Source of the DNA: Streptomyces griseorubiginosus
GTDB taxonomy: Bacteria; Actinomycetota; Actinomycetes; Streptomycetales; Streptomycetaceae
NCBI RefSeq assembly: GCF_001514195.1
Contig: NZ_KQ948736.1
Location: 1,305,266-1,369,265, forward strand
Length of the DNA: 64,000 nucleotides
Direction: 5' to 3'
Shown here: one piece after another, positions 7,207 through 15,339 of the stretch
How the letters are laid out: each line of letters begins with the position of its first letter
Position numbering within the stretch: position 1 is the stretch's first letter
Made by a program: the position numbers and the translations under genes
Notes under the pieces: generated by a model
Seen by the model: the letters and a program-made list of their open reading frames with translations, nothing else
Databases searched by the model: none
Told to the model about the DNA's origin: nothing

Positions 7207-8185
7207 GGGAGTTCCTGCCTTCCTCACCGGTGGTGCCGGTGGAGCCGGTGGAGCCGGTGGTGCCGGTGGTGCCGTCGTCGACGCCCGTACCGTGGGCCGC
7301 GCCCGCCTGGTCGATGACCCCGAGGAAGGTGTCCTCCAACGAACCGGCGTGGGTGCTGAGTTCGTCGAGCGGGAAGCCGCCCTTCGCCGCGATCCGGCTG
7401 ACGTCCGCGGCCGGCATCCCGACGACGTCGAGTCCGCCGCCGGGGATACGCGTCACGGTGGCACCGGAGCTTGCCAACTCCCGTGCGAGACGTTCGGGTT
7501 CAGGAGTGCGCACGCGGACGGAGGAGCGTCCGTGGCGCGCGAGGAACTCCGACATGCCGGTGTCCGCGAGGAGTCGGCCGCGGCCGATGACGACCAGGTG
7601 ATCGGCGACCAGGGCCATCTCGGTCATCAGGTGGCTGGAGATCAGGACGGTACGGCCCTCGTCGGCCATCGAGCGCAGCAGGTCGCGCAGCCAGCGAATG
7701 CCCTCCGTGTCCAGGCCGTTGACCGGTTCGTCGAGCACCAGCACGGGCGGGTCACCGAGCAACGCCGCGGCGAGGCCCAGCCGTTGTCCCATGCCCAGGG
7801 AGAAGGTGCCGATCCTGCGCCGGGCGGCGTCCGACAGCCCGACCGTCTCCAGCACCTGGCCCACCCGGCCCGGATCGATCCGGTTGCTCTGGGCGAGCCA
7901 GCGCAGATGGTCCCGGGCGGTCAGGCCGCGGTGCGGGGCCGAGGTCTCCAGCAGGGCGCCGACGTGCCGGAGGGGGTAGGTCAGGTCGACGTAGGCGCGC
8001 CCGTCGATCCGGGCGGTCCCGGTGTCCGGGCGGGTCAGGCCCAGCATCATCCGCATCGTGGTCGACTTCCCGGCGCCGTTGGGTCCGAGGAAGCCGGTGA
8101 CGGCTCCGGGCCGCACCGTGAAGGTCAGGCTGTCCACGACGGTAGCCTGCCCGTACCGTTTCGTCAGGTTCTGGACGTCAATCAC
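7199..8185 (-). CDS. ABC transporter ATP-binding protein, BcrA type
   Basis: 328 aa from GTG 8185 (VIDVQNLTKRYGQ). Walker A is GPNGAGKST, the signature is SLGMGQR, Walker B is VLVLDEPVNGLD and the H-loop is SSH. The last 30 residues are a Gly/Thr/Ser repeat (GTTGTTGSTGST) encoded by a GGT/GCC-rich tract at 7220-7280, unlike the rest of the protein. It is coupled to the downstream permease. BcrA-type ATPases commonly give immunity to peptide antibiotics, which fits the position beside the lasso genes. Confidence 0.85.
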   Translation of the reverse strand: MIDVQNLTKRYGQATVVDSLTFTVRPGAVTGFLGPNGAGKSTTMRMMLGLTRPDTGTARIDGRAYVDLTYPLRHVGALLETSAPHRGLTARDHLRWLAQSNRIDPGRVGQVLETVGLSDAARRRIGTFSLGMGQRLGLAAALLGDPPVLVLDEPVNGLDTEGIRWLRDLLRSMADEGRTVLISSHLMTEMALVADHLVVIGRGRLLADTGMSEFLARHGRSSVRVRTPEPERLARELASSGATVTRIPGGGLDVVGMPAADVSRIAAKGGFPLDELSTHAGSLEDTFLGVIDQAGAAHGTGVDDGTTGTTGSTGSTGTTGEEGRNSRV

Positions 8186-8264
8186 ACGACGAGTCTGGCC
8201 GCGGCGGCCGCCGAGGACATCGGACCGGGGTCGGGACGGCACGGGACGACTTCACGACGGGGAC

Positions 8265-8280
8265 TCATACCAGGGTATGA
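8265..8280. promoter_or_regulatory. Palindromic candidate operator ahead of the BcrA-type transporter
   Basis: TCATACC-AG-GGTATGA is a perfect 7+7 bp inverted repeat, 80 bp upstream of the ATPase start and just past the sensor-kinase stop. The AT content stands out from the surroundings. It is a plausible regulator site for the transporter operon; no binding protein can be assigned from sequence. Confidence 0.5.
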
Positions 8281-8323
8281 AATCCTTTTCGGCCACACTT
8301 TCGAACCGCGGTCCGGGCCGTCC

Positions 8324-9460
8324 TCAGTACGGCAGTGTCGCGAGGACGTGGAAGCCGGCCGCACCGGGCCGGGGCCCCGCGGTGAGGGTGCCGCCGTGCG
8401 CGGCGACCCGTTCCTTCATCCCGACGAGTCCCATGCCGCCGCCGGGGACGGTCGCGCGGTGCCCGGGTCCCGGTCCCTCGTCGGTGACGTCGATCGTCAT
8501 CAGTCCGGCCCGCGCGGTGACGCGGACGAGGCAGCGGGTCGGGGCGGCGTGTTTGACGACGTTGGTCAGCGCCTCCTGGACGATGCGGAAGGCGGCCAGC
8601 GCGACACCGTCGGGCGGTTCCTCCGCCTGGTCGGTGCGCAGCTCGACGCCGACGCCCGCCGCCTCGGCCGTACGGACCAGCAGGGGCAGGTCCGCCAGGC
8701 CGCGGACGGGCTGGAGGTCCCGCTGTTCGTCGCCGTGCTCGCGGCGCAGCACCTTCAGGGTGGCCCGCATGTCACGCAGCGCCCGGCGGCTGACCTCCTC
8801 GATGACGGTGAGGGCCTCGCGCGCCTCCTCGGGGTGGGTCGCGACGACGTGGTTGGCCACACCGGCCTTGATCGCGATGAGGCCCACGCTGTGGGTGACG
8901 ACGTCGTGGATGTCCCGGGCGATCCGCATGCGTTCTTCGACCTTGGCCTGTTCGGCCGCCTGCTCGATGGTCCGCCGCAGACTCTCACGTCGCTCCCGTA
9001 CGGCCGCCCCCGCGGCCCACGTCGTCCCCAACACCAGCAGCCCGAACAGCAGTTGCACCGCCTGAGTGCCGCCCTGGTAGTTGCTGCCGCCGGTCACCGT
9101 CAGCAGGGCAGCGCCCGCCGCGCTCGCCCCGCCGACGAGCACGGCCGACCGCCCGAGCTGTTGCCGCCGTGTCGTGGCGACCATGTAGAGGGCGTAGGCG
9201 GCGGCGAGGAAGACGGCCGGACCGAGTCCGGCGGCCAGCGCCGCGCAGGATCCGGTGAGGACGACCGCGAACACCGGGACCGGCCACAGGCGTCGTACGG
9301 CGAGCGGAAGCGCGGTGACGAGAGAGAGCAGTGCGACGGTGACCCCGTCGGGTGTGCCGCCGGTACCGGGGCGTACCACCGCCAGCTGAGGGAGCAGGGC
9401 GAACCCGAGGGCGGCCGCCCCGTCGAGCATGATCAGACGTCGGCGCGAGACATCTCCCAT
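8324..9460 (-). CDS. NarL-family sensor histidine kinase of the lasso locus
   Basis: 378 aa. About five N-terminal membrane segments precede a HisKA_3 dimerisation helix with the phospho-accepting His in RIARDIHDVVTHS. A C-terminal ATPase domain has the N box (EALTNVVKH) and G boxes (DEGPGPGH, GGGMGLVGMKER). The ATG is at 9460. The likely partner is the divergent LuxR-type regulator at 9611, but that protein lacks the phosphorylatable Asp, so the true partner may be elsewhere. It lies directly upstream of the BcrA-type transporter genes. Confidence 0.88.
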   Translation of the reverse strand: MGDVSRRRLIMLDGAAALGFALLPQLAVVRPGTGGTPDGVTVALLSLVTALPLAVRRLWPVPVFAVVLTGSCAALAAGLGPAVFLAAAYALYMVATTRRQQLGRSAVLVGGASAAGAALLTVTGGSNYQGGTQAVQLLFGLLVLGTTWAAGAAVRERRESLRRTIEQAAEQAKVEERMRIARDIHDVVTHSVGLIAIKAGVANHVVATHPEEAREALTVIEEVSRRALRDMRATLKVLRREHGDEQRDLQPVRGLADLPLLVRTAEAAGVGVELRTDQAEEPPDGVALAAFRIVQEALTNVVKHAAPTRCLVRVTARAGLMTIDVTDEGPGPGHRATVPGGGMGLVGMKERVAAHGGTLTAGPRPGAAGFHVLATLPY

Positions 9461-9610
9461 GCGCCGAACCTATGGGTTCGATCAGACGGACGTCCAACTC
9501 GGCCTGAAGGCGACCATACGCCTTTACTCGGCGTTGAACATCCGCTTCGGGCGCCTAGGCTGGCACGGTCTTTGCAGGCGAGTACGTCTATAACACGGGG
9601 GTGTCAAGTC

Positions 9611-10303
9611 GTGCGGATCAACCTGTTCATTCTCAGTGAGGATCCCGTTTTCCTGGCCGGACTGGAAGCGATCGTCGAACAGGACGACAGTGTCAACCTG
9701 ATCGGCGCCGCGGTGGACGAGTCCCGCGGGCTTCGATGTCTCAAGAGCAATCCGCTCCGGCCCGACGTCGTGATCATCGGTGAACCGTCGTGCAAGCGGG
9801 CCATTTGCAGGAACGTCGCCTGGGTCCTGTCCACCTACCGCCAGGAGAAGTCCCGGCCACGGATCGTCGTGGTGTCGCAGAACGAGTACGACGACGTGAT
9901 CGTCTCCGCCCTCCGCCTGGGGGTGAACGGCTATCTGGCCCGCATCGCGTGCCCGGAGGAACTGCTGCAGTCCCTGCCGATCGTGGCGCGCGGGGGCGCC
10001 GCCTTCAGCCCCACGATCGCCGCCCGTTTCAGCAAATATTTCGCCACCATGCAAAGACTTCCGGAGCCCCCCGAATTCTCCCGGCTGACCAGCCGGGAGG
10101 GCGAGATACTGAAACTGCTCGCGGACGGCCTGAACAACCGCCAGATCGCCCGGCGACTCTTCCTCGCCGAGAAGACGGTGCGCAATTACGTCTCGCGCAT
10201 CTTCACCAAGCTGGAGGTGCACGACCGGGCCGCCGCCGCACTGCGCGCCCGCGACGCCGGTTTCGGCGAGCAGGCGGACACCGCCCTCCCGCAACCCGCC
10301 TGA
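9611..10303 (+). CDS. LuxR/NarL-type regulator with degenerate receiver domain
   Basis: 230 aa from GTG 9611; a G-rich stretch (GGGGGTG) lies about 8-14 nt upstream. Residues 1-120 align with a NarL receiver, but the expected phospho-Asp is Gly57 (PDVVIIGEPS), and the conserved Lys is Arg111 (GYLARIA). Residues about 160-205 form a typical LuxR helix-turn-helix (LTSREGEILKLLADGLNNRQIARRL). It is divergent from the kinase and belongs to the lasso locus by position. It probably acts as a phosphorylation-independent or ligand-responsive activator. A terminator follows. Confidence 0.85.
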   Translation: MRINLFILSEDPVFLAGLEAIVEQDDSVNLIGAAVDESRGLRCLKSNPLRPDVVIIGEPSCKRAICRNVAWVLSTYRQEKSRPRIVVVSQNEYDDVIVSALRLGVNGYLARIACPEELLQSLPIVARGGAAFSPTIAARFSKYFATMQRLPEPPEFSRLTSREGEILKLLADGLNNRQIARRLFLAEKTVRNYVSRIFTKLEVHDRAAAALRARDAGFGEQADTALPQPA

Positions 10304-10322
10304 CGGTCCGGCCCCGGACGGC

Positions 10323-10350
10323 CGGGCGTGCCGCGGCCTCGGCACGCCCG
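10323..10350 (+). terminator. Hairpin terminator after the LuxR-type regulator
   Basis: An 11-bp perfect stem (CGGGCGTGCCG with CGGCACGCCCG) around a 6-nt loop, 19 bp after the regulator stop. It separates the lasso locus from argG. Confidence 0.7.
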
Positions 10351-10399
10351 CCTCCTCCAGAGATGACGCGCATCACGTGAAGGCCCCCACGCGAGGGCT

Positions 10400-10430
10400 T
10401 TGCATGACCATGCGTCGTGATGCATAATCT
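10400..10430. promoter_or_regulatory. argG: Candidate ArgR boxes upstream of argG
   Basis: TGCATGACCATGCG (10401-10414) and TGATGCATAA (10418-10427) lie 5-35 bp before the argG start. They resemble the TGCAT-containing ARG boxes of Streptomyces arginine genes. The pair could overlap the promoter so that ArgR-arginine represses argG. The assignment rests on motif resemblance. Confidence 0.5.
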
Positions 10431-10434
10431 TCCT

Positions 10435-11889
10435 ATGTCCAAGGTCCTCACGTCCCTCCCCGCCGGCGAGCGCGTCGGCATCGCCTTCTCCGGCGGTCTC
10501 GACACCTCCGTCGCGGTCGCGTGGATGCGCGACAAGGGCGCCATCCCCTGCACCTACACCGCGCACATCGGCCAGTACGACGAGCCCGACATCGACTCGG
10601 TGCCCGGTCGCGCGCAGACCTACGGGGCCGAGATCGCGCGCCTGGTCGACTGCCGGGCCGCGCTGGTCGAGGAGGGGCTCGCCGCGCTCACCTGCGGGGC
10701 GTTCCACATCCGCTCGGGCGGGCGGGCGTACTTCAACACCACCCCGCTGGGCCGTGCCGTCACCGGCACGCTCCTGGTGCGGGCGATGATGGAGGACAAC
10801 GTCCAGATCTGGGGCGACGGTTCGACCTTCAAGGGCAACGACATCGAGCGGTTCTACCGCTACGGCCTGCTCGCCAACCCGAACCTGCGGATCTACAAGC
10901 CGTGGCTGGACGCGGACTTCGTGACCGAGCTCGGCGGCCGCAAGGAGATGTCGGAGTGGCTGGTCGCGCACCAGCTGCCGTACCGGGACTCCACGGAGAA
11001 GGCGTACTCCACCGACGCCAACATCTGGGGTGCCACGCACGAGGCCAAGACCCTGGAGCACCTGAACACCGGCATCGAGACCGTCGAGCCGATCATGGGC
11101 GTCAGGTTCTGGGACCCGTCGGTCGAGATCGCGCCCGAGGACGTCACGATCGGCTTCGACCAGGGCCGCCCGGTGACCATCAACGGCAAGGAGTTCGGCT
11201 CCGCCGTCGACCTGGTCATGGAGGCCAACGCGATCGGCGGCCGGCACGGTCTCGGCATGTCCGACCAGATCGAGAACCGGATCATCGAGGCCAAGAGCCG
11301 CGGCATCTACGAGGCGCCCGGCATGGCCCTGCTGCACGCGGCCTACGAGCGGCTCGTCAACGCGATCCACAACGAGGACACCCTCGCCCAGTACCACAAC
11401 GAGGGCCGGCGCCTGGGCCGTCTCATGTACGAGGGCCGCTGGCTGGACCCGCAGGCCCTGATGATCCGCGAGTCGCTCCAGCGGTGGGTCGGCGCGGCGG
11501 TCACGGGTGAGGTCACCCTGCGGCTGCGGCGGGGCGAGGACTACTCGATCCTCGACACCACGGGTCCGGCGTTCTCGTACCACCCGGACAAGCTGTCGAT
11601 GGAGCGCACCGAGGACTCGGCCTTCGGTCCCGTGGACCGGATCGGCCAGCTCACCATGCGCAACCTCGACATCGCCGACTCCCGCGCCAAGCTGGAGCAG
11701 TACGCGGGCCTCGGCCTGATCGGCACCGGCAGCCCCACGATCGGCGCGTCCCAGGCCGCCGCGACGGGCCTCATCGGCACCATGCCGGAGCTCCCCGAGG
11801 GCGGCGCCGAGGCGATCGCGTCCCGGGGCGAGGTCTCGGAGGACGAGGCCCTGCTGGACCGGGCGGCGATGGAGTTCGGCACGGACTGA
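10435..11889 (+). CDS. argG: Argininosuccinate synthase
   Basis: 484 aa, the long (E. coli-like) class of ArgG. It joins citrulline and aspartate using ATP in arginine biosynthesis. The N-type ATP pyrophosphatase loop AFSGGLDTS is at residues 17-25. ATG 10435 (MSKVLTSLPAGERVGI) is used; an ATG six codons upstream (10417) lies inside the candidate ArgR boxes. It is monocistronic, between two hairpin terminators. The last codons and stop begin a 27-bp repeat that continues downstream. Confidence 0.95.
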   Translation: MSKVLTSLPAGERVGIAFSGGLDTSVAVAWMRDKGAIPCTYTAHIGQYDEPDIDSVPGRAQTYGAEIARLVDCRAALVEEGLAALTCGAFHIRSGGRAYFNTTPLGRAVTGTLLVRAMMEDNVQIWGDGSTFKGNDIERFYRYGLLANPNLRIYKPWLDADFVTELGGRKEMSEWLVAHQLPYRDSTEKAYSTDANIWGATHEAKTLEHLNTGIETVEPIMGVRFWDPSVEIAPEDVTIGFDQGRPVTINGKEFGSAVDLVMEANAIGGRHGLGMSDQIENRIIEAKSRGIYEAPGMALLHAAYERLVNAIHNEDTLAQYHNEGRRLGRLMYEGRWLDPQALMIRESLQRWVGAAVTGEVTLRLRRGEDYSILDTTGPAFSYHPDKLSMERTEDSAFGPVDRIGQLTMRNLDIADSRAKLEQYAGLGLIGTGSPTIGASQAAATGLIGTMPELPEGGAEAIASRGEVSEDEALLDRAAMEFGTD

Positions 11890-11982
11890 CGCGCCGCGGC
11901 GTCCGGCCCGGACTGACGCACCGCAGCATTCGGCATTGGCTGACGCGCCGCAACGTCCGGCACGGACTGACGCGCCACAACT
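11883..11982 (+). repeat. 27-bp imperfect tandem repeat starting at the argG stop
   Basis: Units start near 11883, 11910, 11938 and 11964, each beginning GG(A)CTGACGC and carrying CCGCRRCRTYCGGC. The first unit contains the argG stop codon; the fourth is partial. The copies look like duplications of the gene's own 3' end. The rho-independent terminator follows directly. Confidence 0.65.
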
Positions 11983-11986
11983 GGAG

Positions 11987-12030
11987 AAGGGCCGGTCCCC
12001 ACGCCGCCATCGGTGCGGGGACCGGCCCTT
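11987..12030 (+). terminator. Strong terminator of argG
   Basis: A perfect 14-bp stem (AAGGGCCGGTCCCC with GGGGACCGGCCCTT) and a 16-nt loop. The rest of the gap up to 12,227 holds only the promoter and leader of the next gene, as far as I can see. Confidence 0.88.
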
Positions 12031-12227
12031 CCGCGTGTCCGGGGACCGACGGAGCCCGGCATCGGAAACCGCCCGCCCGACGGCACGGCAACGGCACGGC
12101 ACACGCCCGGGATTTCAAACAACCTGTCGTGAATGAGCGGCAGTTGGGGTGAGGAAGTGAAGGAGTCGTCCGGGTCGGAACTGTGAAGCAAGGTTTCGAA
12201 CAGGAACGGGAACGATAAGTTCCCTGC

Positions 12228-15200
12228 ATGAACGCGCGGCTCGCTCTTCTCGGCACGGTCACCCCTGGCGCGACGGAGAGCGAGGTCTTCCGACTCGCGC
12301 TCGGGCACGCGGTGGGCGAGCTGAGCGCGCTCGGCGGCACGATGCACCTGCGCGGCCCGATGTCGGCGCTGCGGCTGGTGTCGTCCGTCGGCCTGCCGCC
12401 CGCTCTGACCCGCTCCTGGGAGATCGTCGACCAGGAGGGCCCGCTGGCCCCCGCCCGCGCGCTCCAGCAGGGCAAGGGCGTCTGGGTGCCGCTCTCCCCG
12501 GGCGGGGAGAAGACCGGCCGGGACACGGGCCGGAACACCACGGGCCGCGACACCGCCGGACGGGACACCACCGGCCGGGACACCGCAGGCCGCGACACCC
12601 CCGGCCAGGACACCCCCGACGACGTCCCCTGGCCCGGCACCGGCCTCGCCGCTCTCCCGGTGTTCAGCGGCAGACGCAGCGTCGGCGCGCTGACCGTCCT
12701 GGCCGGCGAGGGAGGCGAACCCACCCCGGCGCACTGGGACTTCCTGCGGGACGTGGTCGCCTGGACCGAGGACCGGATGGCCCAGGCGCCGCCGGCCTCC
12801 GGCCCCACCCACGCGCAGCGGAGCGGCGAACGGCTGCGGCAGGCCCTCAAGGAGGTCCAGGTCGGTTCCTGGGACTGGGACATCCGCAACGGCGACCTGA
12901 TCTGGGACGACGCGGCCCTCGCGCTGTACGGCACCCGGCCCGCCGACTTCACCGGCCGGATCGACAACTGGATGCGGATCGTCCACCCCGACGACTTGGC
13001 CCCCACGCTCGCGGCGGCCCAGCGGGCCATCCTCGACCACTCCGTCTACGAGGCCGAGTACCGGGTACGGCGCCTGGACGGCACCTGGGGCTGGACCCAG
13101 GCCCGCGGCCGGGCGACCTACGACGAGCAGGGCGAGCCCCTCAGGATGATCGGGGTCGGCTGGGAGAGCAACGAGTCGCGCACCGCCCGGGACGCGCTCG
13201 GCAGGGCCCTCAGGCACATGAGCGACGGCTTCCTCGCGGTCGACGACGAGTGGCGGATCACCTTCGCCAACCTGGAGGCGGAACGCTTCCTCGGATTCTC
13301 CGAGGAGGAGCTGTTCGGGCGGCTGCTGTGGGACCTGTCGGCCACCCGGCAGGTCCCCGGGCTGAAGGAGAGCTGCCTGGCCGCGGCCGCCGAGGAGCGG
13401 CCCGCCGGTTTCGACGTGCACCTAGCGCAGTGCGAACGGCGCCTGCACGTCCGGCTGGTGCCGGGGCCGGACGGACGCACCCTGTACTTCCAGGACGTCA
13501 CCGAGAAGCGCAGGCTGGCGGAGGAGCGACAGGCGGCCGAACGGGCCGCTGCCGAACGGGCGTTGCGGATCGCGGAGCTGACCACGGAACTCGCCAAGGC
13601 GACGACCTCCCGGGACGTCGTGGACGCGGTCGCCCGCCGGGTGCTGCCGCCGTTCGCCGCCGCCGGGCTCATGGTCCAGGTCAGCGAGGGCGACCGGCTC
13701 CACCACGTGGGCGCGGCCGGCTACCCCGCCGAGTTCGTCGACCTGCTCGACAGCCGCCCCCGGTCGACGACCGGCGACCCGGCCTGGGACACGATCGAGA
13801 CCGGCGTCCCGCTGTTCATGTCGTCCCCGCACGAGTACGCGGCCCGCTACCCGGAGCTGGCCGACTTCCCCGCCCGCGGCAACAAGCGGTCCTGGGCGTT
13901 CCTGCCGCTGACGGCCTCCGGACACACCTTCGGGGTGTGCGTCGTCTCCTTCGACCGGCCCCGGCTCCTCGACGACGAGGACCGCGCCCTGCTCACCACG
14001 ATCGCCGCCCTCCTCGCCCAGTCCCTGGAGCGGGCCCGGCTCTACGACGCCGAGCACACCCGGTCCCGGGAACTCCAGCGCAGCCTGCTCCCGCAGGACC
14101 TGCCCGACCTGCCCGCGTGCACGGCGGCCGCGCGCTATCTGCCGGCGGGGCCCGGCGCGGACGTCGGCGGCGACTGGTACGACATCATCCCGCTGTCCGG
14201 CGGACAGGTTGCGCTGGTCGTCGGCGACGTCATGGGCCACGGTCTGCCGGAGGCGGCCACCATGGGCCGGCTGCGCACCGCGGTGCACACCCTGGCCGAC
14301 CTGGAGCTGCCGCCCGCCGAGATCCTCGGCCACCTCAACGACATCGTCGGCGCCATGGGCGAGGCGTCGTACGCCACCTGTCTGTACGCGCTCTACGACT
14401 CCACGACCCGGGTCTGTTCCCTCGCCCGGGCCGGACACCCGCCGCCGGCCCTGGTCCACCCCGACGGCACGGTGCACTTCCCGGAGCCGGACGCCGACCC
14501 ACCGCTCGGCGCGGCGAAACCGCCTTTCGAGACGGTCGAGTTCGAGGTGCCCGAGGGCAGCCTGCTCGTGCTCTACACCGACGGCCTGGTCGAGTCGGCG
14601 AGGCGGGAGATCGACGAGGGCATGGCCGAGTTGGCACGGCTGCTCGCCGCCGCGCACGCCGACGGGACGGCCGTAGACCTCGAGCGTCTGTGCGACACCC
14701 TGACGGTGGGGCTGCTGCCGACGGATCAGCAGGCGGCCGACGACGCCGCGTTCCTGGTCGCCCGCCTGCACGCGCTGCCCGCCGACCGGATGGCGTCCTG
14801 GCGGCTGCCGGACGACCCGAAGGCCGCGAGCCAGGCACGTCGGCACGTACGCGAACAGCTGGCGTCGTGGGACCTGGACGACCTCGTCCCCACCACGGAA
14901 CTCCTGGTCAGCGAGCTGGTCGGGAACGTCGTCCGGCACGCCCGCGGCCCGGTCCGGCTCCGGCTCCTGCACAGCGCCGGGCTGATCTGCGAGGTCTACG
15001 ACGGCAGCCAGACCATGCCCCGCATCCGCCGCGCCACGGAGACCGACGAGGGCGGCCGCGGCCTCCAGCTCATCTCGGCCCTGTCCACCCACTGGGGCGC
15101 CCGCTACACCCCCACGGGCAAGTGCATCTGGACGCAGCAGTCGCCGCGCGACCCCGATCAGTCGTCGGACCTGCTGTTCCTGAACGCCGGGGACTTCGAC

Positions 15201-15236
15201 GGGGACTTCGACGGGGACTGGGACTCGCTGCTGTGA
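12228..15236 (+). CDS. Multi-sensor PP2C (SpoIIE-type) phosphatase with C-terminal anti-sigma-factor kinase domain
   Basis: 1002 aa. Domain order by reading: GAF-like (1-180), PAS with PAC (about 200-320), second PAS (328-430), GAF (445-600), SpoIIE/PP2C phosphatase (about 610-845, with GGDWYD and VGDVMGHG metal-binding motifs) and an RsbW-like HATPase (850-975, ELVGNVVRHA). Such proteins dephosphorylate anti-anti-sigma factors and may also phosphorylate them, tuning stress sigma factors. Two oddities: a TGRDT repeat at residues 96-130 interrupts the first GAF, and the protein ends in an acidic DFDGDFDGDWDSLL tail. It appears monocistronic. Confidence 0.9.
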   Translation: MNARLALLGTVTPGATESEVFRLALGHAVGELSALGGTMHLRGPMSALRLVSSVGLPPALTRSWEIVDQEGPLAPARALQQGKGVWVPLSPGGEKTGRDTGRNTTGRDTAGRDTTGRDTAGRDTPGQDTPDDVPWPGTGLAALPVFSGRRSVGALTVLAGEGGEPTPAHWDFLRDVVAWTEDRMAQAPPASGPTHAQRSGERLRQALKEVQVGSWDWDIRNGDLIWDDAALALYGTRPADFTGRIDNWMRIVHPDDLAPTLAAAQRAILDHSVYEAEYRVRRLDGTWGWTQARGRATYDEQGEPLRMIGVGWESNESRTARDALGRALRHMSDGFLAVDDEWRITFANLEAERFLGFSEEELFGRLLWDLSATRQVPGLKESCLAAAAEERPAGFDVHLAQCERRLHVRLVPGPDGRTLYFQDVTEKRRLAEERQAAERAAAERALRIAELTTELAKATTSRDVVDAVARRVLPPFAAAGLMVQVSEGDRLHHVGAAGYPAEFVDLLDSRPRSTTGDPAWDTIETGVPLFMSSPHEYAARYPELADFPARGNKRSWAFLPLTASGHTFGVCVVSFDRPRLLDDEDRALLTTIAALLAQSLERARLYDAEHTRSRELQRSLLPQDLPDLPACTAAARYLPAGPGADVGGDWYDIIPLSGGQVALVVGDVMGHGLPEAATMGRLRTAVHTLADLELPPAEILGHLNDIVGAMGEASYATCLYALYDSTTRVCSLARAGHPPPALVHPDGTVHFPEPDADPPLGAAKPPFETVEFEVPEGSLLVLYTDGLVESARREIDEGMAELARLLAAAHADGTAVDLERLCDTLTVGLLPTDQQAADDAAFLVARLHALPADRMASWRLPDDPKAASQARRHVREQLASWDLDDLVPTTELLVSELVGNVVRHARGPVRLRLLHSAGLICEVYDGSQTMPRIRRATETDEGGRGLQLISALSTHWGARYTPTGKCIWTQQSPRDPDQSSDLLFLNAGDFDGDFDGDWDSLL
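12513..12617 (+). repeat. 15-bp tandem repeat encoding TGRDT units inside the phosphatase gene
   Basis: Seven degenerate pentapeptide units (TGRDT, TGRDTA, PGQDT) in the first sensor domain. The nucleotide repeats (ACCGGCCGGGACACC-like) alternate synonymous codons, so they are imperfect, but slippage-mediated length change is likely. Confidence 0.8.
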
Positions 15237-15339
15237 CACCGCGCGCCCGTTCGGCCCAGCACCACGGGCCGATCCCCGGGCGCGTCCCTAGGGTCGCGGT
15301 GACGGCTGTTCAGGCCCCCGCCCGAAAGGCACCCGACCC

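Noticed and set aside
12133..12186. 17-codon ORF MSGSWGEEVKESSGSEL before the phosphatase gene
   Set aside because: No leader-peptide pattern, no convincing ribosome-binding site and no adjacent attenuator; could be chance.
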